NCBI GenBank assembly: GCA_049302575.1
Contig: JBAQMG010000022.1
Span: 1 to 15,084 of the forward strand
Direction: 5' to 3'
Source: JBAQMG01 sp049302575
GTDB lineage: Bacteria; Bacillota; Desulfitobacteriia; Desulfitobacteriales; Desulfitobacteriaceae
DNA length: 15,084 bases
Shown here one piece after another: positions 12,979 to 15,084 of this stretch (position 1 is the stretch's first letter; every line of letters begins with the position of its first letter). The notes beneath the pieces were generated by a model. It was not told the DNA's origin. It searched no databases and saw nothing but the letters and a program-made list of their open reading frames with translations. Both the position numbers and the translations under genes were made by a program.

Positions 12979-15084
12979 CTAGAGTTGCCGCTTTACTTCT
13001 TCCATAATATAAGCTTCAATAATATCGTCTTCTTTAATATCATTGAACTTTTCAATACCAATTCCAAATTCATAACCCTCAGTTACTTCTTTGACATCAT
13101 CCTTAAATCTTTTCAAGGATTCAATACTGCCTTCATGAATCACGACGCTATCACGAATGACCCTGATCTTGGAGGCACGAGTAATTTTACCCTCAGTAAC
13201 GTAACTACCAGCTACAAATCCAGCTTTAGGAACCTTAAATACTTGGCGCACTTTGGCTTTACCCATGACAACTTCTTTAAAGTCCGGATCCAATAGTCCC
13301 GTCATTGCAGCCTTAACATCTTCAATGGCATCATAGATAACCCTGTAAAGCCGTACATCAACCCCTTGAATCTCCGCAGTAGCCTTGGTATTTGAATCCG
13401 GTCTGACATTGAAACCTAAGATAATAGCATTAGAAGCTGCGGCCAACATAACATCTGTCTCTGTTATTGCTCCAACTCCGCCATGGATTGGATTCACGCG
13501 AACTTCAGACGTCGAAAGTCGCTGCAAGGACTGTTGAAGAGCTTCCACGGATCCTTGAACGTCAGCCTTAATAATGATATTTAATTCTTTGACTTCGCCA
13601 TCCTTAATTCGCTCAAATAAATCTTCCAAACTCACTTTAACTATTTGCTTAGCTTCTGATGCTTTACGTTCAACTAAGCGGGCGGAAATGACTTGGCGAG
13701 CTAGTTTTTCATCGGCAACAACGTAGAAGGGATCTCCAGCACCAGGGACTTCTGATAATCCTTGTACTTCCACTGGCATTGAAGGACCAGCCTTTTTCAC
13801 GCGTCTGCCCTTATCATCTACCATTGCTCTAATTCGGCCGAAAGCACACCCCGCCACGATGACATCCCCGACGTTTAACGATCCCTTGGCTATGAGCACC
13901 GTTGCCACTGGGCCTTTGCCCTTGTCTAATTCGGCCTCAATTACACTACCCATTGCTGGACGATCAGGGTTAGCTGTTAGTTCTTTAACTTCAGCCACTA
14001 ATAAGATCATTTCCAAAAGTTGCTCTAGATTATACTTTGTCTTAGCAGAAACCGGAACGGCAATTGTATCTCCGCCCCACTCCTCTACAACTAAGCCGTA
14101 TTCTGTTAATTCTTGTTTAACTTTATCAGGTGTAGCATCCTCTTTATCCATTTTATTAATAGCTACAATAATTGGAACACCCGCTGCTTTAGCATGATTG
14201 ATTGCTTCAATGGTCTGTGGCATTACACCATCGTCAGCAGCAACAACCAGAACGGCAATATCGGTGACTTGGGCCCCACGTGCCCGCATAGCGGTAAACG
14301 CTTCGTGACCAGGTGTATCCAAAAAAGTGATCTTTTGACCATTAATTTCTACCTGATAAGCTCCGATATGTTGAGTTATACCTCCAGCTTCTGATGCGGT
14401 TACTTTCGTGGTACGGATTGCATCTAGGAGAGAGGTTTTTCCATGATCAACATGACCCATCACTGTGACAACTGGAGGTCTAGGTATTAGAGTTTCCACT
14501 TCGTCAGCTATGTCATCAATTACTGCCCGAGATTTTTCTATCTTAACTTCTACTGTAACTCCCATTTCGCCTGCAATAATAGTTGCCGTCTCAGCGTCTA
14601 ATTCCTGATTAATAGTAGCCATAACGCCAAGTTTCATGAGTTTCACGATAACTTCGCTAGCTTTACGACTCATTTTGGAAGCTAAATCTTGTACTGAGAT
14701 GGTTTCTGGAATTACAATATTTTTTGGAGTACTATCTTTAATTTCTTTGACTGGAGGTCTGTAATTACGTCTATTTTGAGGAGAACGTATTTCTTTTTCT
14801 GCTTCACGCCTTTTATCAAAAACCTTTTTATCCTGTGCCTTCTTCTGACCAGGAACTTGTCGTTTAATTGGCTGTTCGATAGCTGAAGTCGTTGCTGGCG
14901 CAGGTGCTGAAGATGGTCGTTGTCCTCCTAGTGGCCTTTGCCCCATACCTGGACGTTGACCCATCGATCCACCCCCCATAGGGGGACGTTGTCCCATAGG
15001 TCTGCCTTCCATACCTGGACGTGAAGCCATTGGTCCGCCTCCCATGGGTGCACGTGGTATGGGTCTGCCTTCCGCATCGAGACG
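12979..15084 (-). CDS. infB: Translation initiation factor IF-2, N-terminal part missing
   Basis: GTPase that delivers fMet-tRNA to the 30S subunit and promotes subunit joining. 701 codons are visible and the frame is open to the right edge, so the true start lies outside the window. The visible N terminus is a low-complexity Gly/Pro/Met/Arg region (about the first 60 residues), then a basic linker and an IF2_N domain (about 127-163). The G domain has GHVDHGKT (210-217), GGITQHIG (234-241), DTPGH (256-260), NKMD (310-313) and SAK (346-348). Domains II-IV follow, ending EAYIMEEVKRQL, the expected fMet-tRNA-binding C terminus. It heads the visible part of the infB-rbfA-nrnA-truB-ribF operon. 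Confidence 0.98.
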   Translation of the reverse strand, partial: RLDAEGRPIPRAPMGGGPMASRPGMEGRPMGQRPPMGGGSMGQRPGMGQRPLGGQRPSSAPAPATTSAIEQPIKRQVPGQKKAQDKKVFDKRREAEKEIRSPQNRRNYRPPVKEIKDSTPKNIVIPETISVQDLASKMSRKASEVIVKLMKLGVMATINQELDAETATIIAGEMGVTVEVKIEKSRAVIDDIADEVETLIPRPPVVTVMGHVDHGKTSLLDAIRTTKVTASEAGGITQHIGAYQVEINGQKITFLDTPGHEAFTAMRARGAQVTDIAVLVVAADDGVMPQTIEAINHAKAAGVPIIVAINKMDKEDATPDKVKQELTEYGLVVEEWGGDTIAVPVSAKTKYNLEQLLEMILLVAEVKELTANPDRPAMGSVIEAELDKGKGPVATVLIAKGSLNVGDVIVAGCAFGRIRAMVDDKGRRVKKAGPSMPVEVQGLSEVPGAGDPFYVVADEKLARQVISARLVERKASEAKQIVKVSLEDLFERIKDGEVKELNIIIKADVQGSVEALQQSLQRLSTSEVRVNPIHGGVGAITETDVMLAAASNAIILGFNVRPDSNTKATAEIQGVDVRLYRVIYDAIEDVKAAMTGLLDPDFKEVVMGKAKVRQVFKVPKAGFVAGSYVTEGKITRASKIRVIRDSVVIHEGSIESLKRFKDDVKEVTEGYEFGIGIEKFNDIKEDDIIEAYIMEEVKRQL

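Noticed and set aside
12946..13296. Plus-strand 116-codon frame opposite infB and rbfA
   Set aside because: Antisense shadow of conserved coding sequence, without a ribosome binding site or recognisable domain.

Overview
The window looks like chromosomal housekeeping DNA from an endospore-forming clostridial Firmicute, most likely of the Peptococcaceae/Desulfosporosinus-Desulfitobacterium type. That assignment is an inference from the gene order infB-rbfA-nrnA-truB-ribF-rpsO and pnp-deacetylase-D,D-carboxypeptidase-M16 peptidase-dut, the strong AGGAGG ribosome binding sites, frequent TTG/GTG starts, and AT-rich or palindromic intergenic repeats. No rRNA, tRNA, CRISPR array, intact insertion sequence or phage gene was seen.

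Right part (about 9160-15084, minus strand): the downstream half of a nusA/infB-type translation operon. It runs infB (5' end outside the window), rbfA, nrnA, truB, ribF, rpsO. The first four are tightly packed or overlapping. The truB-ribF gap and the ribF 3' end carry palindromic repeats. rpsO has its own likely promoter, a GC-rich structured leader that may be an S15 autoregulatory site, and a clear intrinsic terminator. A terminator-like hairpin with a six-U tract also lies inside the start of nrnA and may attenuate the operon.

Middle (about 6660-9115): the RNase J gene on the plus strand, transcribed away from pnp and towards rpsO. It sits between the usually adjacent rpsO and pnp. A 530-base divergent intergenic region holds the pnp promoter, an operator-like dyad and the likely RNase J promoter. 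The RNase J downstream gap is full of hairpins.

Left part (1-6661, minus strand): pnp, a YlxY-like polysaccharide deacetylase homologue, a DacF/DacA-like D-Ala-D-Ala carboxypeptidase and an M16 zinc peptidase, probably one transcript. It is followed by a 485-base hairpin-rich non-coding stretch ending in an intrinsic terminator. Beyond the terminator lies a 5' fragment of dut, with a cluster of DnaA-box-like sequences upstream.

Functionally the window combines translation initiation and ribosome assembly (IF2, RbfA, S15), rRNA/tRNA modification (TruB), FMN/FAD synthesis (RibF), an RNA-decay set (RNase J 5'-3', PNPase 3'-5', NrnA for the last oligonucleotides), envelope/spore-wall enzymes and dUTP removal. 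No new multi-gene system is evident. The most interesting signals are regulatory or repetitive: the DnaA-box cluster before dut, the terminator inside nrnA, the rpsO leader, and the palindromic elements placed at the ends of genes.
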